Shown here: positions 51,131 through 59,204 of the stretch, in pieces
Layout of the letters: each line of letters begins with the position of its first letter
Position numbering within the stretch: position 1 is the stretch's first letter
NCBI GenBank assembly: GCA_964658655.1
Contig: CAZZZL010000005.1
Coordinates: 62,001-126,000 of the forward strand
Reading direction: 5' to 3'
From: G963692885 sp964658655
GTDB taxonomy: Bacteria; Acidobacteriota; Terriglobia; Terriglobales; Acidobacteriaceae
Length of the DNA stretch: 64,000 nt
Program-made: the position numbers and the translations under genes
The notes under the pieces: generated by a model
The model's input: only the letters and a program-made list of their open reading frames with translations
Databases searched by the model: none
What the model was told of the DNA's origin: nothing

Positions 51131-51955
51131 ATGAAGCGAACCGCACGTTTTCTAGTGCCGGCAGTTGCCAGCCTCGCAATGTTGATGAGCCTCACCGGTT
51201 GCGCGAAGCTGAAAGCGCGTGACCAGTTGAACAAGGGCGTCGAAGCATTCAAGAACGCCAAATACGAAGAGGCGATCAACCATTTCCAGAAGTCAGCAAG
51301 CCTGGATCCAGATCTCAAAAACGCGAAGATTTTCCTAGCGACGGCTTACGCTCAGAATGTGATTCCAGGCGCGGATACGCCGGAGAACAAGAAGAATGCA
51401 GAGCTCGCGGTAAACAGCTATCAGCAGGTGCTGTCCGAAGACCCGAAGAACATCAACGCGACCAAGGGAATTGCTTCGATCTACTTCAATATTGGTCAGG
51501 TTGACCAGGCCAAGGCATGGCAGAAAAAGGTTCTGGAGATCGATCCTAACGATCCTGAAGCGATGTACACCATCGGCGTGATCGACTGGACGACGTCGCG
51601 CAAGAACTCACTGAAGATTCTTGAGGCAATGGGTTCAGGCGATAAGGCGGATGGCAACCCACAGCTTCCCAAGAAAGACTGTGCTTCGCTTGCTGTTATC
51701 AATACGCCGCTAAATGATGAAGCGCTGAATTATCTGAACAAGGCTGTCGAGGTAAGGCCGTCCTATGACGATGCCATGGCTTACCTGAGCCTGGTCTATC
51801 GCCGCAAGGCCGAAACTGAGTGCGGCAACGATGATGCGCGCAAGGCAGATCTTGCCCAGGCACAAACGTGGGCGACCAAGAATATGGACACCCGCAAGGC
51901 CAACGAGGAGAAGAAGCTCCAGGCAGCTCCGGCCGGCGTGAAGATGAACAACTAA
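51131..51955 (+). CDS. tetratricopeptide-repeat lipoprotein
   Basis: This 274-residue exported lipoprotein has a signal peptide with a lipobox (SLTGC, LMSLTGCAKL) giving a Cys at residue 25. Helical TPR units follow: QLNKGVEAFKNAKYEEAINH, then VNSYQQVLSEDPKNINATKG, then WQKKVLEIDPNDPEAMYTIG, then LNKAVEVRPSYDDAMAYLSL. It probably builds an outer-membrane scaffold for other proteins. It follows the TonB block and may assist receptor or secretion assembly, which is inference. The end is Lys-rich. Confidence 0.9.
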   Translation: MKRTARFLVPAVASLAMLMSLTGCAKLKARDQLNKGVEAFKNAKYEEAINHFQKSASLDPDLKNAKIFLATAYAQNVIPGADTPENKKNAELAVNSYQQVLSEDPKNINATKGIASIYFNIGQVDQAKAWQKKVLEIDPNDPEAMYTIGVIDWTTSRKNSLKILEAMGSGDKADGNPQLPKKDCASLAVINTPLNDEALNYLNKAVEVRPSYDDAMAYLSLVYRRKAETECGNDDARKADLAQAQTWATKNMDTRKANEEKKLQAAPAGVKMNN

Positions 51956-51976
51956 GTCCCGGCAACAAATGGACAG

Positions 51977-51997
51977 AGCCCCCGGCACCCGGGGGCT
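51977..51997 (+). terminator. Rho-independent terminator of the TPR lipoprotein gene
   Basis: AGCCCCCGG and CCGGGGGCT form a 9-bp stem with a 3-nt loop, followed by TTGTTTTG. Confidence 0.85.
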
Positions 51998-52062
51998 TTG
52001 TTTTGCTCAGATCTATGACTTGTGCGAGCCGTCAACCAAATGCATACTCTCCCGGTGTCCTG

Positions 52063-53592
52063 ATGCGTCCCATCCGTAAAATTCTGATCGCGAACCGCGG
52101 CGAAATCGCTGTGCGGATTGTGCGTGCCTGCCGCGAGCTTGGGATCGCGTCGGTCGCGGTGTACTCCGATGCGGACCGAGCGGCGCTGCATGTACTGCAG
52201 GCAGACGAGGCGTATCGACTGGGCCCGGCGCCGGCGGCGCAGTCCTACCTGCGCAGTGAACTGATCCTGACGGCTGCGCGGCAAAGCGGGGCTGACGCTA
52301 TCCATCCCGGGTATGGCTTCCTGTCTGAAAATGCCGCGTTCGCGAGCGCCTGCAAAGAGGCTGGCCTGATCTTCATCGGTCCGGGTGCTGAGAGCATGGC
52401 ACTGCTGGGCTCAAAGACGCGCGCGCGACAGACGGCGGATCAAGCGGGCATGCCGCGCACGCCGGGATCGACAAAGTCGCTCGAATCTCTGAAGCAGGCA
52501 AGCGAGGTCGCAGACGAGATCGGCTACCCGGTCATGCTGAAGGCTGCGGCAGGAGGGGGCGGCAAAGGGATGTATGCTGTGCACGCGGCGAGCGAACTGC
52601 GGACGGCCTTCGACAATGCACGCAGTGAGGCAGAGCGGGCGTTCGGTTCATCGGAGGTCTACCTTGAAAAGCTGCTGGTACGACCGCGCCATATCGAAAT
52701 ACAGATTGCCGCGGATGAACATGGCAATTGTGTTTCGCTGGGCGAACGCGAGTGCTCGGTACAGCGCCGTCATCAGAAAGTCATTGAAGAATGTCCCTCT
52801 GCGGTGGTGAGCGAGGAGCTGCGGACGCGTATGGGCCAGGCCGCATGCCGGCTGGCGACGCGAGGCGGCTATACGAATCTGGGCACAGTCGAATTCCTGC
52901 TCGATTCGGAAGACAATTTCTACTTCCTCGAGATGAATACGCGTCTGCAGGTGGAGCACCCGGTGACCGAGCTGGTCACCGGCATCGATCTGGTGCAACT
53001 ACAGATACGAATAGCCGAAGGGCATCCGCTGCCATTTACCCAGTCTGAAGTACATCGTCGCGGACACGCCATTGAGTGCCGTGTGTATGCGGAAGACCCT
53101 GAGAACAGCTTTTTTCCGTCACCCGGTAAAATCACACGGCTGCTGCAGCCGTCGGGGCCAGGAATCCGCGAGGATTGCGGCGTATACGAGGGCTGGACGG
53201 TTCCCAATGATTACGACCCGATGCTCTCGAAGCTGATTGCCTACGCGCCCACACGTATCGACGCAATCCAGAAGCTTCTGCGCGCGCTGGACGAGTACAC
53301 GATACAGGGCATTCGCACGAACCTGAGCCTGTTCAAGCGCATTCTTGCGGATGAGGATTTTCGCAACGCGGCCATCGACACGGGCTATCTCGAACGATTG
53401 CTGGCCATGCCGATCGCCGGGCCGTCGGATGAGGAAACAGCGGCGTTCGCGGATGTCGCGGCACTTGCGGCGGCCTTCTTTGAGCGAACAGGCGAGAGTG
53501 CCAGTGGCGCGGCTTCGGGAAAAACGGTGCAGGCCGCGTCTGCTCCCACTCGATGGAGAGATGCGGCACGACGAGAGGGGCTGCGTTCATGA
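52063..53592 (+). CDS. accC: biotin carboxylase (acetyl/propionyl-CoA carboxylase alpha-type)
   Basis: This 509-residue biotin carboxylase carries out ATP-dependent carboxylation of biotin. It has the start block RKILIANRGEIAVRIVRACR, the ATP-grasp P-loop KAAAGGGGKGM, the ECSVQRRHQKVIEE segment and the FYFLEMNTRLQVEHPVTELV block. It continues through ECRVYAEDPENSFFPSPGKI. The C-terminal 60 residues (ALAAAFFERTGESASGAASG) go beyond AccC. The gene for a biotin-carrier protein overlaps it by 4 bp (ATGA), so the pair resembles a split MccA/PccA-like alpha subunit. The ATG at 52063 is preferred; the longer frame has 65 unrelated residues. Confidence 0.93.
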   Translation: MRPIRKILIANRGEIAVRIVRACRELGIASVAVYSDADRAALHVLQADEAYRLGPAPAAQSYLRSELILTAARQSGADAIHPGYGFLSENAAFASACKEAGLIFIGPGAESMALLGSKTRARQTADQAGMPRTPGSTKSLESLKQASEVADEIGYPVMLKAAAGGGGKGMYAVHAASELRTAFDNARSEAERAFGSSEVYLEKLLVRPRHIEIQIAADEHGNCVSLGERECSVQRRHQKVIEECPSAVVSEELRTRMGQAACRLATRGGYTNLGTVEFLLDSEDNFYFLEMNTRLQVEHPVTELVTGIDLVQLQIRIAEGHPLPFTQSEVHRRGHAIECRVYAEDPENSFFPSPGKITRLLQPSGPGIREDCGVYEGWTVPNDYDPMLSKLIAYAPTRIDAIQKLLRALDEYTIQGIRTNLSLFKRILADEDFRNAAIDTGYLERLLAMPIAGPSDEETAAFADVAALAAAFFERTGESASGAASGKTVQAASAPTRWRDAARREGLRS

Positions 53593-54131
53593 CGACGGGG
53601 CCCATCCGGATTCAATTGCAGATCGACGGAGTTCTGCGGTCGGTAGTCCTCACGGCGGGCGAGCAGGAAGGCAGTTTTTCCGGCGAACTCGACGGGGAGC
53701 AGGTGGCGTTTGACGCTGTGCGGCTGATGCCAGGGGTTGTCTCGCTCGTACTTCGCTCCGGCCCGCGAAGTGGTCAGTCTTTCCGTTGTGTCTTCGATGG
53801 CTTCGACGCACAAGCGGGAACCAGGGGCATATCGATTGATCATCACGATTTTGCGTACCAAGTTTACGACCCGCGTTCGCTGGCGGCGCGCGGCAAGCGG
53901 TCCCGCCAGGATGAAGGGACACTGCTGCTCAAGGCGACCATGGCCGGCCGCGTGATTCGCCTGCTGGTGGAGAAGGGCGCGACGGTCGAGGCGCAGGCCG
54001 GTATTGTCGTCATCGAAGCGATGAAGATGCAGAACGAACTGCGCGCACAGCGTGCCGGCCGGGTGGTGGAGTTGCGAGTCACTGAAGGCGAGATGGTGGG
54101 CGCCGGCCAGGTGCTTGCCGTGATCGAATGA
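53589..54131 (+). CDS. biotin carboxyl carrier protein (with extra N-terminal domain)
   Basis: This 180-residue protein ends in a biotinyl domain with the modified Lys146 in the VIEAMKMQNELRAQ motif and the usual end GAGQVLAVIE. The first 100 residues have a beta-rich domain (IRIQLQIDGVLRSVVLTAGE, GSFSGELDGEQVAFDAV) like the linker domain of acyl-CoA carboxylase alpha subunits. It overlaps the biotin carboxylase gene by 4 bp. Together they cover the BC, linker and BCCP parts that other bacteria keep in one chain. No carboxyltransferase gene is next to it, so the substrate is unclear. Confidence 0.92.
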   Translation: MTTGPIRIQLQIDGVLRSVVLTAGEQEGSFSGELDGEQVAFDAVRLMPGVVSLVLRSGPRSGQSFRCVFDGFDAQAGTRGISIDHHDFAYQVYDPRSLAARGKRSRQDEGTLLLKATMAGRVIRLLVEKGATVEAQAGIVVIEAMKMQNELRAQRAGRVVELRVTEGEMVGAGQVLAVIE

Positions 54132-54230
54132 CGGGAAGGCCTGTATCGACGGGATAGCCGTCGGCCAGATACCATAAAAGGGAAGATCCAGAAAACGCAG
54201 ACGAGTTCGTCGGCGAATCAAGAGGTAACC

Positions 54231-54947
54231 ATGACACGCGCTTCCAGCATGACTAAAAACTTTTCAAGAACGAAGCACCTGTTCCGCCTGCCTGTGATGT
54301 TTGTACTCGCGCTATCGGCAGGGGCCGGCACACTAGCCCATGCGTCGGACTGGACGCCTACGAAACTGAATGACACATCTGCGCTGAAACCGCCGGCGGG
54401 TTCGAAGGTGGCGATCGTCGAGTTCATGGACCTGGAGTGCCCGGTGTGCGCGCAGATGGACCCGGTGATCGAGCGGGCCGCCGCGCAGCACCACGTGGCA
54501 TGGGTACACCTTGACTATCCGCTGCCAATGCATAACTGGAGCTTTGCCGCTGCGGTGAATGCGCGCTACTTCGATTCGAAGTCGCCTGCGCTCGGCAACG
54601 AATACAGGGCATCTGTCTTTGCGAACCAGCAGAACATTGACAATGTAAATGTGCTGACGACCTTCACACAAAAGTTTGCGAAGGACCACAATATCGATCT
54701 GCCATTCATGATGGATCCGGGCGGGAAGTTCGATGCGGATGTGCGCGCGGATCGCAGCATGGCACAGCGGATGGGCGTGAACCGTACACCGACGATCTGG
54801 GTGGTAGCGCAGACGCCGAATGGCCCGACGTATGAAGAGTTGCTCGATCGGAACGGGCTGGATTCATTGATCGACCAGGAGCAGGCCAAGGCCGGCCCGA
54901 CAACTCCTGCGCACACGACGATGGCGAAGAAGCAGCACGGCCAGTAG
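54231..54947 (+). CDS. DsbA-like thioredoxin-fold protein, exported
   Basis: This 238-residue protein has a signal peptide (FRLPVMFVLALSAGAGTLAH) and a thioredoxin fold with a C70-P-V-C73 active site (FMDLECPVCAQMD). The AHHVAWVHLDYPLPMHNWSF region and the cis-Pro loop (GVNRTPTIWVV) match DsbA-like proteins that oxidise or transfer disulfides in the periplasm. The C-terminus has a short Thr/Lys tail. A VKOR-type membrane protein that could reoxidise it ends 23 bp away on the opposite strand. The start at 54231 is used; a second Met lies 6 residues on. Confidence 0.9.
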   Translation: MTRASSMTKNFSRTKHLFRLPVMFVLALSAGAGTLAHASDWTPTKLNDTSALKPPAGSKVAIVEFMDLECPVCAQMDPVIERAAAQHHVAWVHLDYPLPMHNWSFAAAVNARYFDSKSPALGNEYRASVFANQQNIDNVNVLTTFTQKFAKDHNIDLPFMMDPGGKFDADVRADRSMAQRMGVNRTPTIWVVAQTPNGPTYEELLDRNGLDSLIDQEQAKAGPTTPAHTTMAKKQHGQ

Positions 54948-54970
54948 CTGTTTCGTTGCGCTCGCTGAAG

Positions 54971-55387
54971 TCACGCCAGGCGGCGCGATGGCCGCCTGAG
55001 CGTCATGCCGATGGACAGCAGCACGATGAGCGCGATCAGGCACTGCGAGATGACGCAGTAGAGGCACCATACCTGCAGGACGTGCGCCTCAATCCATGTG
55101 AGGTAGAGCGCGAAGATGCAGCCTGCGACGGCCGCAAAGAACAGAAAGCCCCAGCGCTTCGCCAGCGCCAGAATAAAGAGAGCGGCATAACCGGCGATAC
55201 CGACGACGGCGACAGGAATGCTCTGCCCTGCGAGGTGCAACACGGCAAAGTGGCTGTGGTTCACAATGCCGCAATCCCAATGCGCATTGATGTCGCAGGG
55301 CTCAACGGTCATGGTGTAGTGGACGTGCAGGGCGAGGCTGGAAACGACGACGCCCAGTGCGGCGAGGAAAGCAAGTAGCCAGCGCAT
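54971..55387 (-). CDS. vitamin K epoxide reductase (VKOR)-family quinone oxidoreductase
   Basis: This is a 138-residue four-helix membrane protein. The loop Cys pair is C31 and C39 (EPCDINAHWDCG), and the quinone-side pair is C108-L-Y-C111 (QVWCLYCVIS). These are the four Cys that bacterial VKOR homologues use to pass electrons from a DsbA-like partner to quinone. Its convergent neighbour is exactly such a thioredoxin. Its ATG shares one base with the kbl stop (TGATG), so it is co-translated with kbl. It is short (no fused thioredoxin domain). Confidence 0.9.
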   Translation of the reverse strand: MRWLLAFLAALGVVVSSLALHVHYTMTVEPCDINAHWDCGIVNHSHFAVLHLAGQSIPVAVVGIAGYAALFILALAKRWGFLFFAAVAGCIFALYLTWIEAHVLQVWCLYCVISQCLIALIVLLSIGMTLRRPSRRLA

Positions 55388-56604
55388 CAGTTTAGAATCC
55401 CCATCTTCTTCGCGGTCGAGGTCAGGATCTCAAGCGCCTGGTCAATCTGGGCATGGGTATGTTCACTAGTCATAATGGTACGGACGCGCGCTTTGCCTTC
55501 CGGCACAGTCGGGAAAGCGATGCCGGTGGCCATCAGGCCGGCATCAAATAACGCTCTTGAATAATTCATGGTGGTGCGGCCATCGCCGATCAGGATGGGC
55601 GTGATGGGCGTCTCACTGGCGGGTGTGGTGACGCCGCCGATATCAAAGCCGACGGAGCCGAGCTGGTCCTTGAAATACTTTGTGTTGCTCCACAGGCGCT
55701 CGATGCGTTCGGGCTCATTTTCGAGGATGTCAAAGGCCGCGATGCATGTTGCGGCGACCGATGGCGGATGCGAGGTAGAGAACAAGAACGGGCGCGCGCG
55801 GTGGTAGAGATAGTCGATCAGGTCGCGTGATCCGCAGACGTAGCCGCCGAGTGCGCCGATAGCTTTAGACAATGTGCCGACCTGCACGTCGACGCGGCCG
55901 TGACAGCCGAAGTGGTCAACCGAGCCGCGGCCATTGCGACCGAGTACGCCAGAGGCGTGCGCGTCGTCGACCATCATGATGGCTCCGTATTTTTCTGCAA
56001 GATCAGCGAGCCTGCCGACGGGGCCAATGTCGCCGTCCATCGAGAAGACGCCGTCGGAAATGATCAGCTTGCGGCCGGGGTCGTCCGCAATTTCTTTCAG
56101 GAGCTCTTCGCAATGGTCGACATCGCGATGGCGGAAGACCTTAATTTTCGCGCGAGAGAGTCGTGCTCCATCGATGATGGACGCGTGGTTGAGTTCGTCA
56201 GAGAGGATGAAATCTTCCTTGCCGAGGATCGAGCCGACGGTACCGGCATTTGCTGTAAAGCCGCTCTGGAAGACTACGCAGGCTTCAACGTTTTTGAAGC
56301 GGGCGATCTTTTCTTCGAGCTCCATGTGAATGCGCATGGTGCCGGCGATGGTGCGGACGGCGCCTGAGCCAACGCCGTGGTCTTTGATGGCCTGGGTAGC
56401 GGCCTCGCGCAGCTTTGGATGGTCGCACAGGCCAAGGTAGTTATTGGAGGCCAGATTGATGACGCGCTTGCCATCGTAGGTGCAGACCGGGGCCTGCTCG
56501 TCCTCAAGAATGCGCAGCTTGAAATACGTCCCCTTCTGCTTCAACTCGTCGAGCGATTCAGACAGGTGCCGCAGCTGCGGCCGGGCGGAAAGGCTGGTAG
56601 CCAT
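55387..56604 (-). CDS. kbl: glycine C-acetyltransferase (2-amino-3-ketobutyrate CoA ligase)
   Basis: This 405-residue PLP enzyme of the alpha-oxoamine synthase group splits 2-amino-3-ketobutyrate to glycine and acetyl-CoA in threonine breakdown. PLP-Lys247 is in VGTLSKAIGALGGYVCGS, the VDDAHASGVLGRNGRG block holds the PLP-pairing Asp, and SNNYLGLCDHP is near the N-terminus. The ATG at 56604 has GGAGG 9 nt upstream; the ATG at 56619 is part of that site. Threonine dehydrogenase is not adjacent, and the VKOR gene follows in the same transcript, an odd pairing. Confidence 0.92.
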   Translation of the reverse strand: MATSLSARPQLRHLSESLDELKQKGTYFKLRILEDEQAPVCTYDGKRVINLASNNYLGLCDHPKLREAATQAIKDHGVGSGAVRTIAGTMRIHMELEEKIARFKNVEACVVFQSGFTANAGTVGSILGKEDFILSDELNHASIIDGARLSRAKIKVFRHRDVDHCEELLKEIADDPGRKLIISDGVFSMDGDIGPVGRLADLAEKYGAIMMVDDAHASGVLGRNGRGSVDHFGCHGRVDVQVGTLSKAIGALGGYVCGSRDLIDYLYHRARPFLFSTSHPPSVAATCIAAFDILENEPERIERLWSNTKYFKDQLGSVGFDIGGVTTPASETPITPILIGDGRTTMNYSRALFDAGLMATGIAFPTVPEGKARVRTIMTSEHTHAQIDQALEILTSTAKKMGILN

Positions 56605-56810
56605 CGAAGGAACCTCCATGCAAATTCCATGGTAAATGGATGTGGCCGGGGAGCATATGTCGGCCAGGAATGACCTGCCTGTGGCGATGATTCACGGCGG
56701 GATTTATGAGCCGGGGAAAATGCATTTTCCGCCCAGCCACTCAATGGTTCGACGTGATATCTTTGCGCATAAAAAAGCTTGAACGTACTTCCCTTTCTGG
56801 AGGCATCACC

Positions 56811-58532
56811 GTGCATATCACTTTATCCAGCTGGCTTCGGCCAGCCATCGGCCCCCTTGCCGCACTGCTGGCATTCGGTGCAGCGGCTCCCGCGTTTGCG
56901 CAGGGCACCTATTCACTCGCGCCGCCGGTCGTTGGTTCGGGCAGCGTGGCGGATGCTGATCCTCCGGTCATCCGGCCGTCCACGCAGCCCTGCAAGGTGC
57001 AGTTGTTCACCGGGTTTCAATTCAACGGGTATGCGACGCAGACGTTCCCCTACGCGCCGCCGAAGAATTGTGCCGGGCCCTGGGCGAAAGTGGTTTTCGT
57101 GGCTGACTTCAGTGTCGATGGAACGAACCAGTTTGACCGCACAGCAGAGATCCAGTTGGGCGACACGATGATCTATTTCGGGACGACGCAGGAGCCATCG
57201 CCGACCGAGGAGCCTACGTGGCATGTGGAGAGCGACCTGACGGATTACACGGCGCTGTTCAAGACGGACCAGCCGGGAACGGTCGAACTCGGCAACACTG
57301 TGAACAGCACTTATAACGGCACGCAGACCGGCTCGGCGTATCTCGAATTTTACCCGGCTGACTGGCGCAATCCTGCACCGCGTACGGCAGACCAGGTGCT
57401 GCCGCTGCCGCAGACTGCCGGTGCCCAGAGTCTGAATACTACGGCAGATTCGATCAGCGAAACCTTCACGCTGCCAGAGAATGTCGAGCAGGCTTACCTC
57501 GATGTCTTCACGCAGGGGCAGAGCAACGATGAATTCTGGTGGAGTTGCATCCCGAACGATGCGCTGGCCTTGCTCGGCGCCTCCAATAACTGCGGCAATA
57601 CTGCATTCCGCCAGGCCGAAGTTTCTGTCGACGGCAAGCCTGCGGGACTCGCGCCGATTTATCCGTACATTTTTACCGGCGGTGTCGATCCGGATCTGTG
57701 GCGGCCCATCCCCGGCGTGCAGACGCTCAACTTCAAACCGTATCGCGTTGACCTGACGCCGTTCGCGGGGCAATTGAGCAACGGGCAGACCCACACTGTT
57801 TCGGTGAATGTCTACAATGCCGACAGCTACTTCCAGGCGGATGCGACGCTGCTGTTATTTCAGGACCATGGTTCGAAGAAGGTGACGGGCGGGCTGACCA
57901 GCAATACCCTCGGCGCCACGCCGGTGCCGACAGAGAACGAGAACCTGGGAACCTACGCGGCAATCGGTAATGGCTCTATTGTTGTTACAGATGCACAGTC
58001 CTACAAGATTGCCGGCTATGTGAATACCTCGCATGGTAAGGTGTCGACGGTGGTGGACAGTTCGCTAAAGTTCTCTAATTCACAGTTGTACACAGCGACC
58101 TCTGAAGTGGTGAAGCAGCTGACGCTGGCCAGCCAGAAATCCACCACGCAGGATGGATGGCTTTCCTTCTCGAAGGCTGAAGAATTGACGTTCCCGCTGA
58201 CCTACACGTTTACGGAGACGATAAATCCGGACAACTCAGGATCGGAGACCATCGCAGTCGATCAGAAGCTTACCGATAACACGCAATATGCTCTGTTCGA
58301 TTACGTGTTTGCATCAAGCACGCTTACAGATGAGGTAAAGCCCGTCGACAAGCTGGTGTTTGATGCAACGGGAAACCTGACGTCCGAGCCAATCGACACT
58401 AACAATGAGACGTATATTTACAAGGATACTGAGGGTCATTGCTGGGACCGCACGGTCAGCGCGAAAAACGCGCTGGTCTCGGCCGTCAGTGATGGAAAAG
58501 GATGCCCCGGCGGCGAGAACCGCTGGCAGTAA
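56811..58532 (+). CDS. PNGase A-like peptide N-glycanase, exported
   Basis: This 573-residue protein begins with a GTG (GGAGG 9 nt upstream) and a signal peptide (LRPAIGPLAALLAFGAAAPA). The sequence fits the peptide-N4-(N-acetyl-beta-glucosaminyl)asparagine amidase A family known from plants and some bacteria. Landmarks are LFTGFQFNGYATQTFPYAPP, VVFVADFSVDGTNQFDRTAE, QGQSNDEFWWSCIPND, YPYIFTGGVDPDLWRPIPGV and YRVDLTPFAGQLSNGQTHTV. Members release whole N-glycans from glycopeptides, so it could feed on plant or fungal glycoproteins (inference). The upstream frame to 56706 is rejected. Confidence 0.87.
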   Translation: MHITLSSWLRPAIGPLAALLAFGAAAPAFAQGTYSLAPPVVGSGSVADADPPVIRPSTQPCKVQLFTGFQFNGYATQTFPYAPPKNCAGPWAKVVFVADFSVDGTNQFDRTAEIQLGDTMIYFGTTQEPSPTEEPTWHVESDLTDYTALFKTDQPGTVELGNTVNSTYNGTQTGSAYLEFYPADWRNPAPRTADQVLPLPQTAGAQSLNTTADSISETFTLPENVEQAYLDVFTQGQSNDEFWWSCIPNDALALLGASNNCGNTAFRQAEVSVDGKPAGLAPIYPYIFTGGVDPDLWRPIPGVQTLNFKPYRVDLTPFAGQLSNGQTHTVSVNVYNADSYFQADATLLLFQDHGSKKVTGGLTSNTLGATPVPTENENLGTYAAIGNGSIVVTDAQSYKIAGYVNTSHGKVSTVVDSSLKFSNSQLYTATSEVVKQLTLASQKSTTQDGWLSFSKAEELTFPLTYTFTETINPDNSGSETIAVDQKLTDNTQYALFDYVFASSTLTDEVKPVDKLVFDATGNLTSEPIDTNNETYIYKDTEGHCWDRTVSAKNALVSAVSDGKGCPGGENRWQ

Positions 58533-58682
58533 TTCACTCAACGTTTCAAACTCGGCCTCGCGGCTTCCGCGGGGCTATTTTTCTGCGTGGGCAGGCCACC
58601 TTATGGGTACTCACAGGCACGTTCATGCAGCAGAAATCAAACTGCTGTATGCTCAATCCCGGCGGTATGCGCGGAGACACGG

Positions 58683-59093
58683 ATGGCATTGCGGGAAGCG
58701 AGGATCGTGGCGTTCGTAGGAGTCAGCGATGCTGCGCGCGCACGCCACTTCTACCGGGACGTGCTCGGCCTGACGCTGCTCCGTGAAGAGTTGCCTTTCG
58801 CGCTGGTTTTCGATGTGAATGGCGTAATGCTGCGTGCCACGATGGTGAACGAGGTGCAGGCGCCCAGCTATACCACCCTTGGCTGGAGTGTCGAAAATAT
58901 TGAAGCGACGGTGCGCGAGTTGCGGCTGGCCGGGGTGGCCTTTGAGAAGTTTGTCGGTCTGAACGACGATAATGAATTGAACATCTGGACAGCACCAGAC
59001 GGCGATCGTATCGCGTGGTTGCGCGATCCGGATGGCAACATGTTGAGTATCTCGCAACATAGCGCGCCGACTTCGGAAACGAAACAACCTTAG
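58683..59093 (+). CDS. VOC family (glyoxalase-like) protein
   Basis: This 136-residue metal-binding-fold protein reads GVSDAARARHFYRDVLGLTL at the start, then GVMLRATMVNEVQAPSYTTL and the end WTAPDGDRIAWLRDPDGNML. Glyoxalase-type members bind a metal with His/Glu; here the FVGV start carries no His at the first ligand place and the end lacks the usual Glu, so it may be an antibiotic-resistance or binding-type member. The ATG at 58683 follows GGAG. The decarboxylase gene follows after 111 bp on the same strand. Confidence 0.85.
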   Translation: MALREARIVAFVGVSDAARARHFYRDVLGLTLLREELPFALVFDVNGVMLRATMVNEVQAPSYTTLGWSVENIEATVRELRLAGVAFEKFVGLNDDNELNIWTAPDGDRIAWLRDPDGNMLSISQHSAPTSETKQP

Positions 59094-59204
59094 ACTGCGG
59101 CCCGCGCAGTTCCCATGCTGTGAATCGCCGCGTGGCACATTCACCGGCACCCGGCATCGCAAACCTTTAACATCAAGACAGGATTGAATGAAACGAGAGG
59201 TGTA

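Noticed and set aside
53385..54221. 278-residue minus-strand frame
   Set aside because: Antisense to the biotin carboxylase and carrier genes, which are supported by motifs and ATGA overlap.
56913..57794. 293-residue minus-strand frame antisense to the PNGase A-like gene
   Set aside because: Arg-rich low-complexity translation, no start signal; the plus strand holds a well-matched family protein.
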